Source of the DNA: Rhabditoides inermis
Lineage: Eukaryota; Nematoda; Chromadorea; Rhabditida; Rhabditidae
Assembly: GCA_963966185.1 (NCBI GenBank)
Contig: CAWZYM010000076.1
Location: 186,001 to 250,000, forward strand
DNA: 64,000 bases
Reading direction: 5' to 3'
Below, piece by piece: positions 34,501 through 47,945 of the stretch. Position numbers and translations under genes: made by a program. Below the pieces are notes generated by a model. That model was not told the origin of the DNA, did not search any database, and saw only the letters and a list, made by a program, of their open reading frames with translations. Numbering within the stretch: the stretch's first letter is position 1; each line of letters starts with the position of its first letter.

Positions 34501-36760
34501 ACCCAGTCTCCTGTAATTCAAAGTATTTTTCATGAACATTTCAAAAACAGATACCATGTTGTAATCGAGTAGTCGCAACAGCGAGAGACGGTGGGACAAA
34601 AAGGCAGGTAAATCGTGCAAACGTCTGTCTTCCCGAGTGGGAGTGGGAACAATGCGAAAGTGTTAGTAAGAACCCAGTCTCCTGTATTTCAAAATATTCT
34701 TCATGAACCTTTTAAAAACAGATACAATGTTGTATTCGAGTAGTCGCAACAGCGAGAGACGCTGGGGCAAAAGGCAGGTAAATCGTGCAAACGTCTGTCT
34801 TCCCGAGTGATAGTGGGGACAATGCGAAAGTGTTAGTAAGAACCCAGTCTCCTGTATTTTGAAGTATTCTTCATGAACATTTCAAAAACAGATACAATGT
34901 TGTAATCGAGTAGTCGCAACAGCGAGAGACGGTGGAACAAAAAGGCAGGTAAATCGTGCAAACGTCTGTACTCCCGAGTGATAGTGGGGACAATGCGAAA
35001 GTGTTAGTAAGAACCCAGTCTCCTGTATTTTGAAGTATTCTTCATGAACATTTCAAAAACAGATACAATGTTGTAATCGAGTAGTCGCAACAGCGAGAGA
35101 CGGTGGAACAAAAAGGCAGGTAAATCGTGCAAACGTCTGTCTTCCCGAGTGATAGTGGGGACAATGCGAAAGTGTTAGTAAGAACCCAGTCTCCTGTATT
35201 TCAAAGTAATCTTCATGAACATTTCGAAAACAGATACAATGTTGTATTCGAGTAGTGTAGTCGTAACAGCGAGAGACGCTGGGGCAAAAGGCAGGTAAAT
35301 CGTGCAAACGTATGTCTTCCCGAGTGGGAGTGGGAACAATGCGAAAGTGTTAGTAAGAACCCAGTCTCCTGTTTTTCAAAGTATTCTTCATGAACATTTC
35401 AAAAACAGATACAATGTTGTAATCGAGTAGTCGCAACAGCGAGAGACGCTGGGACAAAAGGCAGGTAAATCGTGCACACGTCTGTTTTTCTGAGTGGGAG
35501 TGGGGACAATGCGAAAGTGTTAGTAAGAACCTAGTCTCTTGTATTTCAAAGTTTTCTTCATGATTATTTCAAAAACAGATACAATGTTTTATTCGAGTAG
35601 TCGCAACAGCGAGAGACGCTGGGACAAAAGGCAGGTAAATCGTGCACACGTCTGTCTTTCCGAGTGGGAGTGGGGACAATGCGAAAGTGTTAGTAAGAAC
35701 CCAGTCTTCTGTAATTCAAAGTATTCTTCATGAACCTTTTAAAAACAGATACAATGTTGTATTCGAGTAGTCGCAACAGCGAGAGACGCTGGGGCAAAAG
35801 GCAGGTAAATCGTGCACACGTCTGTCTTTCCGAATGATAGTGGGGACAATGCGAAAGTGTTAGTAAGAACCCAGTCTTCTGTATTTCAAAGTATTCGTCA
35901 TGAACATTTCAAAAACAGATACAATGTTGTATTCGAGTAGTCGCAACAGCGAGAGACGGTGGGACAAAAAGGCAGGTAAACCGTGCAAACGTCTGTCTTC
36001 CCGAGTGATAGTGGGACAATGCGAAAGTGCTAGTAAGAACACAGCGTTCTGTATTTCAAAGTTATCTTCATGAACATTTCAAAAACAGATACAATGTTGT
36101 ATTCGAGTAGTCGCAACAGCGAGAGACGGTGGGACAAAAAGGCAGGTAAATCGTGCAAACGTCTGTCTTGCCCAGTGAGAGTGGGGGCAATGAGAAAATG
36201 TTAGTTAGAACCCAGCATTCTGTATTTAAAGTAATCTTCATGAAGATACAATGTTGTAATCGAGTAGTCGCAACAGCAAGAGACGGTGGGACAAAAAGGC
36301 AGGTAAATCGTGCAAACGTCTGTCTTGCCGAGTGAGAGTGGGGGCAATGAGAAAATGTTAGTTAGAACCCAGCATTCTGTATTTAAAGTAATCTTCATGA
36401 AGATACAATGTTGTAATCGAGTAGTCGCAACAGCGAGAGACGGTGGAACAAAAAGGCAGGTAAATCGTGCACACGTCTGTTTTTCCGAGTGGGAGTGGGG
36501 ACAATGCGAAAGTGTTAGTAAGAACCCAGTCTCCTGTATTTCAAAATATTCTTCATGAACATCTCAAAAACAGATACAATGTTTTATTCGAGTAGTCGCA
36601 ACAGCGAGAGACGCTGGGACAAAAGGCAGGTAAATCGTGCAAACGTCTGTCTTCCCGAGTGATAGTGGGGACAATGCGAAAGTGTTAGTAAGAACCCAGT
36701 CTCCTGTATTTTGAAGTATTCTTCATGAACATTTCAAAAACAGATACAATGTTTTATTCG
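31600..36760 (+). repeat. 3044-bp higher-order repeat
   Basis: About 31.6-33.7 kb matches about 34.7-36.75 kb at an offset of 3044 (157-bp pair 33109 and 36153). Further left the offset is 3385 (GGACAATGTG at 30921 and 34306), that is 3044 plus one 341-bp dimer. A dimer was therefore gained or lost between copies. Confidence 0.65.
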
Positions 36761-37369
36761 AGTAGTCGCAACAGCGAGAGACGCTGGGGCAAAAGGCAGG
36801 TAAATCGTGCACATGTCTGTCTTTTCGAGTGGGAGTGGGGACAATGTGAAAGTGTTAGTAAGAACCCAGTCTTCTGTATTTCAAAATATTCTTCATGAAC
36901 ATCTCAAAAAAAGATACAATGTTTTATTCGAGTAGTCGCAACAGCGAGAGACGCTGGGGCAAAAGGCAGGTAAATCGTGCACACGTCTGTCTTCCCGAGT
37001 GATAGTGGGAACAATGCGAAAGTGTTAGTAAGAACCCAGTCTCCTGTAATTCAAAGTATTTTTCATGAACATTTCAAAAACAGATACCATGTTGTAATCG
37101 AGTAGTCGCAACAGCGAGAGACGGTGGGACAAAAAGGCAGGTAAATCGTGCAAACGTCTGTCTTCCCGAGTGGGAGTGGGAACAATGCGAAAGTGTTAGT
37201 AAGAACCCAGTCTCCTGTATTTCAAAATATTCTTCATGAACCTTTTAAAAACAGATACAATGTTGTATTCGAGTAGTCGCAACAGCGAGAGACGCTGGGG
37301 CAAAAGGCAGGTAAATCGTGCAAACGTCTGTCTTCCCGAGTGATAGTGGGGACAATGCGAAAGTGTTAG

Positions 37370-40300
37370 TAAGAACCCAGTCTCCTGTATTTTGAAGTAT
37401 TCTTCATGAACATTTCAAAAACAGATACAATGTTGTAATCGAGTAGTCGCAACAGCGAGAGACGGTGGAACAAAAAGGCAGGTAAATCGTGCAAACGTCT
37501 GTCTTCCCGAGTGATAGTGGGGACAATGCGAAAGTGTTAGTAAGAACCCAGTCTCCTGTATTTCAAAGTATTCTTCATGAACATTTCGAAAACAGATACA
37601 ATGTTGTATTCGAGTAGTGTAGTCGTAACAGCGAGAGACGCTGGGGCAAAAGGCAGGTAAATCGTGCAAACGTATGTCTTCCCGAGTGGGAGTGGGAACA
37701 ATGCGAAAGTGTTAGTAAGAACCCAGTCTCCTGTTTTTCAAAGTATTCTTCATGAACATTTCAAAAACAGATACAATGTTGTAATCGAGTAGTCGCAACA
37801 GCGAGAGACGGTGGGACAAAAGGCAGGTAAATCGTGCACACGTCTGTTTTTCTGAGTGGGAGTGGGGACAATGCGAAAGTGTTAGTAAGAACCTAGTCTC
37901 CTGTATTTCAAAGTTTTCTTCATGATTATTTCAAAAACAGATACAATGTTTTATTCGAGTAGTCGCAACAGCGAGAGACGCTGGGACAAAAGGCAGGTAA
38001 ATCGTGCACACGTCTGTCTTTCCGAGTGGGAGTGGGGACAATGCGAAAGTGTTAGTAAGAACCCAGTCTTCTGTAATTCAAAGTATTCTTCATGAACCTT
38101 TTAAAAACAGATACAATGTTGTATTCGAGTAGTCGCAACAGCGAGAGACGCTGGGGCAAAAGGCAGGTAAATCGTGCACACGTCTGTCTTTCCGAGTGGG
38201 AGTGGGGACAATGCGAAAGTGTTAGTAAGAACCCAGTCTCCTGTATTTCAAAGTATTCGTCATGAACACTTCGAAAACAGATACAATGTTGTATTCGAGT
38301 AGTCGCAACAGCGAGAGACGGTGGGACAAAAAGGCAGGTAAACCGTGCAAACGTCTGTCTTCCCGAGTGATAGTGGGACAATGCGAAAGTGCTAGTAAGA
38401 ACACAGCGTTCTGTATTTCAAAGTTATCTTCATGAACATTTCAAAAACAGATACAATGTTGTATTCGAGTAGTCGCAACAGCGAGAGACGGTGGGACAAA
38501 AAGGCAGGTAAATCGTGCAAACGTCTGTCTTGCCCAGTGAGAGTGGGGGCAATGAGAAAATGTTAGTTAGAACCCAGCATTCTGTATTTAAAGTAATCTT
38601 CATGAAGATACAATGTTGTAATCGAGTAGTCGCAACAGCGAGAGACGGTGGGACAAAAAGGCAGGTAAATCGTGCAAACGTCTGTCTTGCCGAGTGAGAG
38701 TGGGGGCAATGAGAAAATGTTAGTTAGAACCCAGCATTCTGTATTTAAAGTAATCTTCATGAAGATACAATGTTGTAATCGAGTAGTCGCAACAGCGAGA
38801 GACGGTGGAACAAAAAGGCAGGTAAATCGTGCACACGTCTGTTTTTCCGAGTGGGAGTGGGGACAATGCGAAAGTGTTAGTAAGAACCCAGTCTCCTGTA
38901 TTTCAAAGTAATCTTCATGAACCTTTTAAAAACAGATACAATGTTGTATTCGAGTAGTCGCAACAGCGAGAGACGCTGGGGCAAAAGGCAGGTAAATCGT
39001 GCAAACGTCTGTCTTCCCGAGTGATAGTGGGGACAATGCGAAAGTGTTAGTAAGAACCCAGTCTCCTGTTTTTCAAAGTTTTCTTCATGAACATTTCAAA
39101 AACAGATACAATGTTGTATTCGAGTAGTCGCAACAGCGAGAGACGGTGGGACAAAAAGGCAGGTAAATCGTGCACACGTCTGTTTTTCTGAGTGGGAGTG
39201 GGGACAATGCGAAAGTGTTAGTAAGAACCTAGTCTCCTGTATTTCAAAGTTTTCTTCATGCACATTTCAAAAACAGATACAATGTCGTAATCGAATACTC
39301 GCAACAGCGAGAGATGCTGGGGCAAAAGGCAGGTAAATCGTGCAAACGTCTGTCTTCCCTAGTGATAGTGGGTACAATGCGAAAGTGTTAGTAAGAACCC
39401 AGTCTCCTGTAATTCAAAGTATTTTTCATGAACATTTCAAAAACAGATACCATGTTGTAATCGAGTAGTCGCAACAGCGAGAGACGGTGGGACAAAAAGG
39501 CAGGTAAATCGTGCAAACGTCTGTCTTCCCGAGTGGGAGTGGGAACAATGCGAAAGTGTTAGTAAGAACCCAGTCTCCTGTATTTCAAAATATTCTTCAT
39601 GAACCTTTTAAAAACAGATACAATGTTGTATTCGAGTAGTCGCAACAGCGAGAGACGCTGGGGCAAAAGGCAGGTAAATCGTGCAAACGTCTGTCTTCCC
39701 GAGTGATAGTGGGGACAATGCGAAAGTGTTAGTAAGAACCCAGTCTCCTGTATCTTGAAGTATTCTTCATGAACATTTCAAAAACAGATACAATGTTGTA
39801 ATCGAGTAGTCGCAACAGCGAGAGACGGTGGAACAAAAAGGCAGGTAAATCGTGCAAACGTCTGTCTTCCCGAGTGATAGTGGGGACAATGCGAAAGTGT
39901 TAGTAAGAACCCAGTCTCCTGTATTTCAAAGTATTCTTCATGAACATTTCGAAAACAGATACAATGTTGTATTCGAGTAGTGTAGTCGTAACAGCGAGAG
40001 ACGCTGGGGCAAAAGGCAGGTAAATCGTGCAAACGTATGTCTTCCCGAGTGGGAGTGGGAACAATGCGAAAGTGTTAGTAAGAACCCAGTCTCCTGTTTT
40101 TCAAAGTATTCTTCATGAACATTTCAAAAACAGATACAATGTTGTAATCGAGTAGTCGCAACAGCGAGAGACGCTGGGACAAAAGGCAGGTAAATCGTGC
40201 ACACGTCTGTTTTTCTGAGTGGGAGTGGGGACAATGCGAAAGTGTTAGTAAGAACCTAGTCTCCTGTATTTCAAAGTTTTCTTCATGATTATTTCAAAAA

Positions 40301-41260
40301 CAGATACAATGTTTTATTCGAGTAGTCGCAACAGCGAGAGACGCTGGGACAAAAGGCAGGTAAATCGTGCACACGTCTGTCTTTCCGAGTGGGAGTGGGG
40401 ACAATGCGAAAGTGTTAGTAAGAACCCAGTCTTCTGTAATTCAAAGTATTCTTCATGAACCTTTTAAAAACAGATACAATGTTGTATTCGAGTAGTCGCA
40501 ACAGCGAGAGACGCTGGGGCAAAAGGCAGGTAAATCGTGCACACGTCTGTCTTTCCGAATGATAGTGGGGACAATGCGAAAGTGTTAGTAAGAACCCAGT
40601 CTTCTGTATTTCAAAGTATTCGTCATGAACATGTTAAAAACAGATACAATGTTGTATTCGAGTAGTCGCAACAGCGAGAGACGCTGGGGCAAAAGGCAGG
40701 TAAATCGTGCAAACGTCTGTCTTCCCGAGTGATAGTGGGACAATGCGAAAGTGCTAGTAAGAACACAGCGTTCTGTATTTCAAAGTTATCTTCATGAACA
40801 TTTCAAAAACAGATACAATGTTGTATTCGAGTAGTCGCAACAGCGATAGACGGTGGGACAAAAAGGCAGGTAAATCGTGCAAACGTCTGTCTTGCCCAGT
40901 GAGAGTGGGGGCAATGAGAAAATGTTAGTTAGAACCCAGCATTCTGTATTTAAAGTAATCTTCATGAAGATACAATGTTGTAATCGAGTAGTCGCAACAG
41001 CGAGAGACGGTGGGACAAAAAGGCAGGTAAATCGTGCAAACGTCTGTCTTGCCGAGTGAGAGTGGGGGCAATGAGAAAATGTTAGTTAGAACCCAGCATT
41101 CTGTATTTAAAGTAATCTTCATGAAGATACAATGTTGTAATCGAGTAGTCGCAACAGCGAGAGACGGTGGAACAAAAAGGCAGGTAAATCGTGCACACGT
41201 CTGTTTTTCCGAGTGGGAGTGGGGACAATGCGAAAGTGTTAGTAAGAACCCAGTCTCCTG
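37370..41260 (+). repeat. 2362-bp higher-order repeat
   Basis: 157-bp pairs at 36153, 38515 and 40877 are exactly 2362 bp apart, and the linked 175-bp monomers near 37610 and 39975 follow the same period within 1-3 bp. This is a unit of about 14 monomers. Confidence 0.7.
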
Positions 41261-44200
41261 TATTTCAAAGTAATCTTCATGAACCTTTTAAAAACAGATA
41301 CAATGAGTATTCGAGTAGTCGCAACAGCGAGAGACGCTGGGGCAAAAGGCAGGTAAATCGTGCAAACGTCTGTCTTCCCGAGTGATAGTGGGGACAATGC
41401 GAAAGTGTTAGTAAGAACCCTGTCTCCTGTATTTTGAAGTACTCTTCATGAACATTTCAAAAACAGATACAATGTTGTAATCGAGTAGTCGTAACAGCGA
41501 GAGACGCTGGGGCAAAAGGCAGGTAAATCGTGCAAACGTCTGTCATCCCGAGTGATATTGGGGACAATGCGAAAGTGTTAGTAAGAACCCAGTCTCCTGT
41601 TTTTCAAAGTTTTCTTCATGAACATTTCAAAAACAGATACAATGTTGTATTCGAGTAGTCGCAACAGCGAGAGACGGTGGGACAAAAAGGCAGGTAAATC
41701 GTGCACACGTCTGTTTTTCTGAGTGGGAGTGGGGACAATGCGAAAGTGTTAGTAAGAACCTAGTCTCCTGTATTTCGAAGTTTTCTTCATGCACATTTCA
41801 AAAACAGATACAATGTCGTAATCGAATACTCGCAACAGCGAGAGATGCTGGGGCAAAAGGCAGGTAAATCGTGCAAACGTCTGTCTTCCCTAGTGATAGT
41901 GGGTACAATGCGAAAGTGTTAGTGAGAACCCAGTCTCCTGTTCTTCAAAGTAATCTTCATGAACATTTCAAAAACAGATACAATGTTGTAATCGAGTAGT
42001 CGCAACAGCGAGAGACGCTGGGACAAAAGGCAGGTAAATCGTGCACATGTCTGTCTTTTCGAGTGGGAGTGGGAAAAAGCGAAAGTGTTAGTAAGAACCC
42101 AGTCTTCTGTATTTCAAAATATTCTTCATGAACATCTCAAAAACAGATACAATGTTTTATTCGAGTAGTCGCAACAGCGAGAGACGCTGGGGCAAAAGGC
42201 AGGTAAATCGTGCACACGTCTGTCTTCCCGAGTGGGAGTGGGAACAATGCGAAAGTGTTAGTAAGAACCCAGTCTCTTGTATTTCAAAATATTCTTCATG
42301 AACCTTTTAAAAACAGATACAATGTTGTATTCGAGTAGTCGCAACAGCGAGAGACGCTGGGGCAAAAGGCAGGTAAATCGTGCAAACGTCTGTCTTCCCG
42401 AGGGATAGTGGGGACAATGCGAAAGTGTTAGTAAGAACCCAGTCTCCTGTATTTTGAAGTATTCTTCATGAACATTTCAAAAACAGATACAATGTTGTAA
42501 TCGAGTAGTCGCAACAGCGAGAGACGGTGGAACAAAAGGCAGGTAAATCGTGCAAACGTCTGTCTTCCCGAGTGATAGTGGGGACAATGCGAAAGTGTTA
42601 GTTAGAACCCAGTCTCCTGTATTTCAAAGTATTCTTCATGAACATTTCGAAAACAGATACAATGTTGTATTCGAGTAGTGTAGTCGTAACAGCGAAGGAC
42701 GCTGGGGCAAAAGGCAGGTAAATCGTGCAAACGTATGTCTTCCCGAGTGGGAGTGGGAACAATGCGAAAGTGTTAGTAAGAACCCAGTCTCCTGTTTTTC
42801 AAAGTATTCTTCATGAACATTTCAAAAACAGATACAATGTTGTAATCGAGTAGTCGCAACAGCGAGAGACGCTGGGACAAAAGGCAGGTAAATCGTGCTC
42901 ACGTCTGTTTTTCTGAGTGGGAGTGGGGACAATGCGAAAGTGTTAGTAAGAACCTAGTCTCCTGTATTTCAAAATATTCTTCATGAACCTTTTAAAAACA
43001 GATACAATGTTGTATTCGAGTAGTCGCAACAGCGAGAGACGCTGGGGCAAAAGGCAGGTAAATCGTGCAAACGTCTGTCTTCCCGAGGGATAGTGGGGAC
43101 AATGCGAAAGTGTTAGTAAGAACCCAGTCTCCTGTATTTTGAAGTATTCTTCATGAACATTTCAAAAACAGATACAATGTTGTAATCGAGTAGTCGCAAC
43201 AGCGAGAGACGGTGGAACAAAAAGGCAGGTAAATCGTGCAAACGTCTGTCTTCCCGAGTGATAGTGGGGACAATGCGAAAGTGTTAGTTAGAACCCAGTC
43301 TCCTGTATTTCAAAGTATTCTTCATGAACATTTCGAAAACAGATACAATGTTGTATTCGAGTAGTGTAGTCGTAACAGCGAAGGACGCTGGGGCAAAAGG
43401 CAGGTAAATCGTACAAACGTATGTCTTCCCGAGTGGGAGTGGGAACAATGCGAAAGTGTTAGTAAGAACCCAGTCTCCTGTTTTTCAAAGTATTCTTCAT
43501 GAACATTTCAAAAACAGATACAATGTTGTAATCGAGTAGTCGCAACAGCGAGAGACGCTGGGACAAAAGGCAGGTAAATCGTGCTCACGTCTGTTTTTCT
43601 GAGTGGGAGTGGGGACAATGCGAAAGTGTTAGTAAGAACCTAGTCTCCTGTATTTCAAAGTTTTCTTCATGATTATTTCAAAAACAGATACAATGTTTTA
43701 TTCGAGTAGTCGCAACAGCGAGAGACGCTGGGACAAAAGGCAGGTAAATCGTGCACACGTCTGTCTTTCCGAGTGGGAGTGGGGACAATGCGAAAGTGTT
43801 AGTAAGAACCTAGTCTCCTGTATTTCAAAGTTTTCTTCATGATTATTTCAAAAACAGATACAATGTTTTATTCGAGTAGTCGCAACAGCGAGAGACGCTG
43901 GGACAAAAGGCAGGTAAATCGTGTACACGTCTGTCTTTCCGAGTGGGAGTGGGGACAATGCGAAAGTGTTAGTAAGAACCCAGTCTTCTGTAATTCAAAG
44001 TATTCTTCATGAACCTTTTAAAAACAGATACAATGTTGTATTCGAGTAGTCGCAACAGCGAGAGACGGTGGGACAAAAAGGCAGGTAAATCGTGCAAACG
44101 TCTGTCTTGCCCAGTGAGAGTGGGGGCAATGAGAAAATGTTAGTTAGAACCCAGCATTCTGTATTTAAAGTAATCTTCATGAAGATATAATGTTGTATTC

Positions 44201-47200
44201 GAGTAGTCGCAACAGCGAGAGACGGTGGGACAAAAAGGCAGGTAAATCGTGCAAACGTCTGTCTTGCCCAGTGAGAGTGGGGGCAATGAGAAAATGTTAG
44301 TTAGAACCCAGCATTCTGTATTTAAAGTAATCTTCATGAAGATACAATGTTGTAATCGAGTAGTCGCAACAGCGAGAGACGGTGGGACAAAAAGGCAGGT
44401 AAATCGTGCAAACGTCTGTCTTGCCGAGTGAGAGTGGGGGCAATGAGAAAATGTTAGTTAGAACCCAGCATTCTGTATTTAAAGTAATCTTCATGAAGAT
44501 ACAATGTTGTAATCGAGTAGTCGCAACAGCGAGAGACGGTGGAACAAAAAGGCAGGTAAATCGTGCACACGTCTGTTTTTCCGAGTGGGAGTGGGGACAA
44601 TGCGAAAGTGTTAGTAAGAACCCAGTCTCCTGTATTTCAAAGTAATCTTCATGAACCTTTTAAAAACAGATACAATGTTGTATTCGAGTAGTCGCAACAG
44701 CGAGAGACGCTGGGGCAAAAGGCAGGTAAATCGTGCAAACGTCTGTCTTCCCGAGTGATAGTGGGGACAATGCGAAAGTGTTAGTAAGAACCCTGTCTCC
44801 TGTATTTTGAAGTACTCTTCATGAACATTTCAAAAACAGATACAATGTTGTAATCGAGTAGTCGTAACAGCGAGAGACGGTGGGACAAAAAGGCAGGTAA
44901 ATCGTGCAAACGTCTGTCTTCCCGAGTGATATTGGGGACAATGCGAAAGTGTTAGTAAGAACCCAGTCTCCTGTTTTTCAAAGTTTTCTTCATGAACATT
45001 TCAAAAACAGATACAATGTTGTATTCGAGTAGTCGCAACAGCGAGAGACGGTGGGACAAAAAGGCAGGTAAATCGTGCACACGTCTGTTTTTCTGAGTGG
45101 GAGTGGGGACAATGCGAAAGTGTTAGTAAGAACCTAGTCTCCTGTATTTCGAAGTTTTCTTCATGCACATTTCAAAAACAGATACAATGTCGTAATCGAA
45201 TACTCGCAACAGCGAGAGATGCTGGGGCAAAAGGCAGGTAAATCGTGCAAACGTCTGTCTTCCCTAGTGATAGTGGGTACAATGCGAAAGTGTTAGTAAG
45301 AACCCAGTCTCCTGTAATTCAAAGTATTTTTCATGAACATTTCAAAAACAGATACCATGTTGTAATCGAGTAGTCGCAACAGCGAGAGACGGTGGGACAA
45401 AAAGGCAGGTAAATCGTGCAAACGTCTGTCTTCCCGAGTGGGAGTGGGAACAATGCGAAAGTGTTAGTAAGAACCCAGTCTCCTGTATTTCAAAATATTC
45501 TTCATGAACCTTTTAAAAACAGATACAATGTTGTATTCGAGTAGTCGCAACAGCGAGAGACGCTGGGGCAAAAGGCAGGTAAATCGTGCAAACGTCTGTC
45601 TTCCCGAGTGATAGTGGGGACAATGCGAAAGTGTTAGTAAGAACCCAGTCTCCTGTATTTTGAAGTATTCTTCATGAACATTTCAAAAACAGATACAATG
45701 TTGTAATCGAGTAGTCGCAACAGCGAGAGACGGTGGAACAAAAAGGCAGGTAAATCGTGCAAACGTCTGTCTTCCCGAGTGATAGTGGGGACAATGCGAA
45801 AGTGTTAGTAAGAACCCAGTCTCCTGTATTTCAAAGTATTCTTCATGAACATTTCGAAAACAGATACAATGTTGTATTCGAGTAGTGTAGTCGTAACAGC
45901 GAGAGACGCTGGGGCAAAAGGCAGGTAAATCGTGCAAACGTATGTCTTCCCGAGTGGGAGTGGGAACAATGCGAAAGTGTTAGTAAGAACCCAGTCTCCT
46001 GTTTTTCAAAGTATTCTTCATGAACATTTCAAAAACAGATACAATGTTGTAATCGAGTAGTCGCAACAGCGAGAGACGCTGGGACAAAAGGCAGGTAAAT
46101 CGTGCACACGTCTGTTTTTCTGAGTGGGAGTGGGGACAATGCGAAAGTGTTAGTAAGAACCTAGTCTCCTGTATTTCAAAGTTTTCTTCATGATTATTTC
46201 AAAAACAGATACAATGTTTTATTCGAGTAGTCGCAACAGCGAGAGACGCTGGGACAAAAGGCAGGTAAATCGTGCACACGTCTGTCTTTCCGAGTGGGAG
46301 TGGGGACAATGCGAAAGTGTTAGTAAGAACCCAGTCTTCTGTAATTCAAAGTATTCTTCATGAACCTTTTAAAAACAGATACAATGTTGTATTCGAGTAG
46401 TCGCAACAGCGAGAGACGCTGGGGCAAAAAGGCAGGTAAATCGTGCACACGTCTGTCTTTCCGAATGATAGTGGGGACAATGCGAAAGTGTTAGTAAGAA
46501 CACAGCGTTCTGTATTTCAAAGTTATCTTCATGAACATTTCAAAAACAGATACAATGTTGTATTCGAGTAGTCGCAACAGCGAGAGACGCTGGGGCAAAA
46601 GGCAGGTAAATCGTGCAAACGTCTGTCTTCCCGAGTGATAGTGGGACAATGCGAAAGTGCTAGTAAGAACACAGCGTTCTGTATTTCAAAGTTATCTTCA
46701 TGAACATTTCAAAAACAGATACAATGTTGTATTCGAGTAGTCGCAACAGCGATAGACGGTGGGACAAAAAGGCAGGTAAATCGTGCAAACGTCTGTCTTG
46801 CCCAGTGAGAGTGGGGGCAATGAGAAAATGTTAGTTAGAACCCAGCATTCTGTATTTAAAGTAATCTTCATGAAGATACAATGTTGTAATCGAGTAGTCG
46901 CAACAGCGAGAGACGGTGGGACAAAAAGGCAGGTAAATCGTGCAAACGTCTGTCTTGCCGAGTGAGAGTGGGGGCAATGAGAAAATGTTAGTTAGAACCC
47001 AGCATTCTGTATTTAAAGTAATCTTCATGAAGATACAATGTTGTAATCGAGTAGTCGCAACAGCGAGAGACGCTGGGGCAAAAGGCAGGTAAATCGTGCA
47101 AACGTATGTCTTCCCGAGTGGGAGTGGGAACAATGCGAAAGTGTTAGTAAGAACCCAGTCTCCTGTTTTTCAAAGTATTCTTCATGAACATTTCAAAAAC

Positions 47201-47945
47201 AGATACAATGTTGTAATCAAGTAGTCGCAACAGCGAGAGACGCTGGGACAAAAGGCAGGTAAATCGTGCACACGTCTGTTTTTCTGAGTGGGAGTGGGGA
47301 CAATGCGAAAGTGTTAGTAAGAACCTAGTCTCCTGTATTTCAAAGTTTTCTTCATGATTATTTCAAAAACAGATACAATGTTTTATTCGAGTAGTCGCAA
47401 CAGCGAGAGACGCTGGGACAAAAGGCAGGTAAATCGTGCACACGTCTGTCTTTCCGAGTGGGAGTGGGGACAATGCGAAAGTGTTAGTAAGAACCCAGTC
47501 TTCTGTAATTCAAAGTATTCTTCATGAACCTTTTAAAAACAGATACAATGTTGTATTCGAGTAGTCGCAACAGCGAGAGACGCTGGGGCAAAAGGCAGGT
47601 AAATCGTGCACACGTCTGTCTTTCCGAATGATAGTGGGGACAATGCGAAAGTGTTAGTAAGAACCCAGTCTTCTGTATTTCAAAGTATTCGTCATGAACA
47701 TGTTAAAAACAGATACAATGTTGTATTCGAGTAGTCGCAACAGCGAGAGACGCTGGGGCAAAAGGCAGGTAAATCGTGCAAACGTCTGTCTTCCCGAGTG
47801 ATAGTGGGACAATGCGAAAGTGCTAGTAAGAACACAGCGTTCTGTATTTCAAAGTTATCTTCATGAACATTTCAAAAACAGATACAATGTTGTATTCGAG
47901 TAGTCGCAACAGCGATAGACGGTGGGACAAAAAGGCAGGTAAATC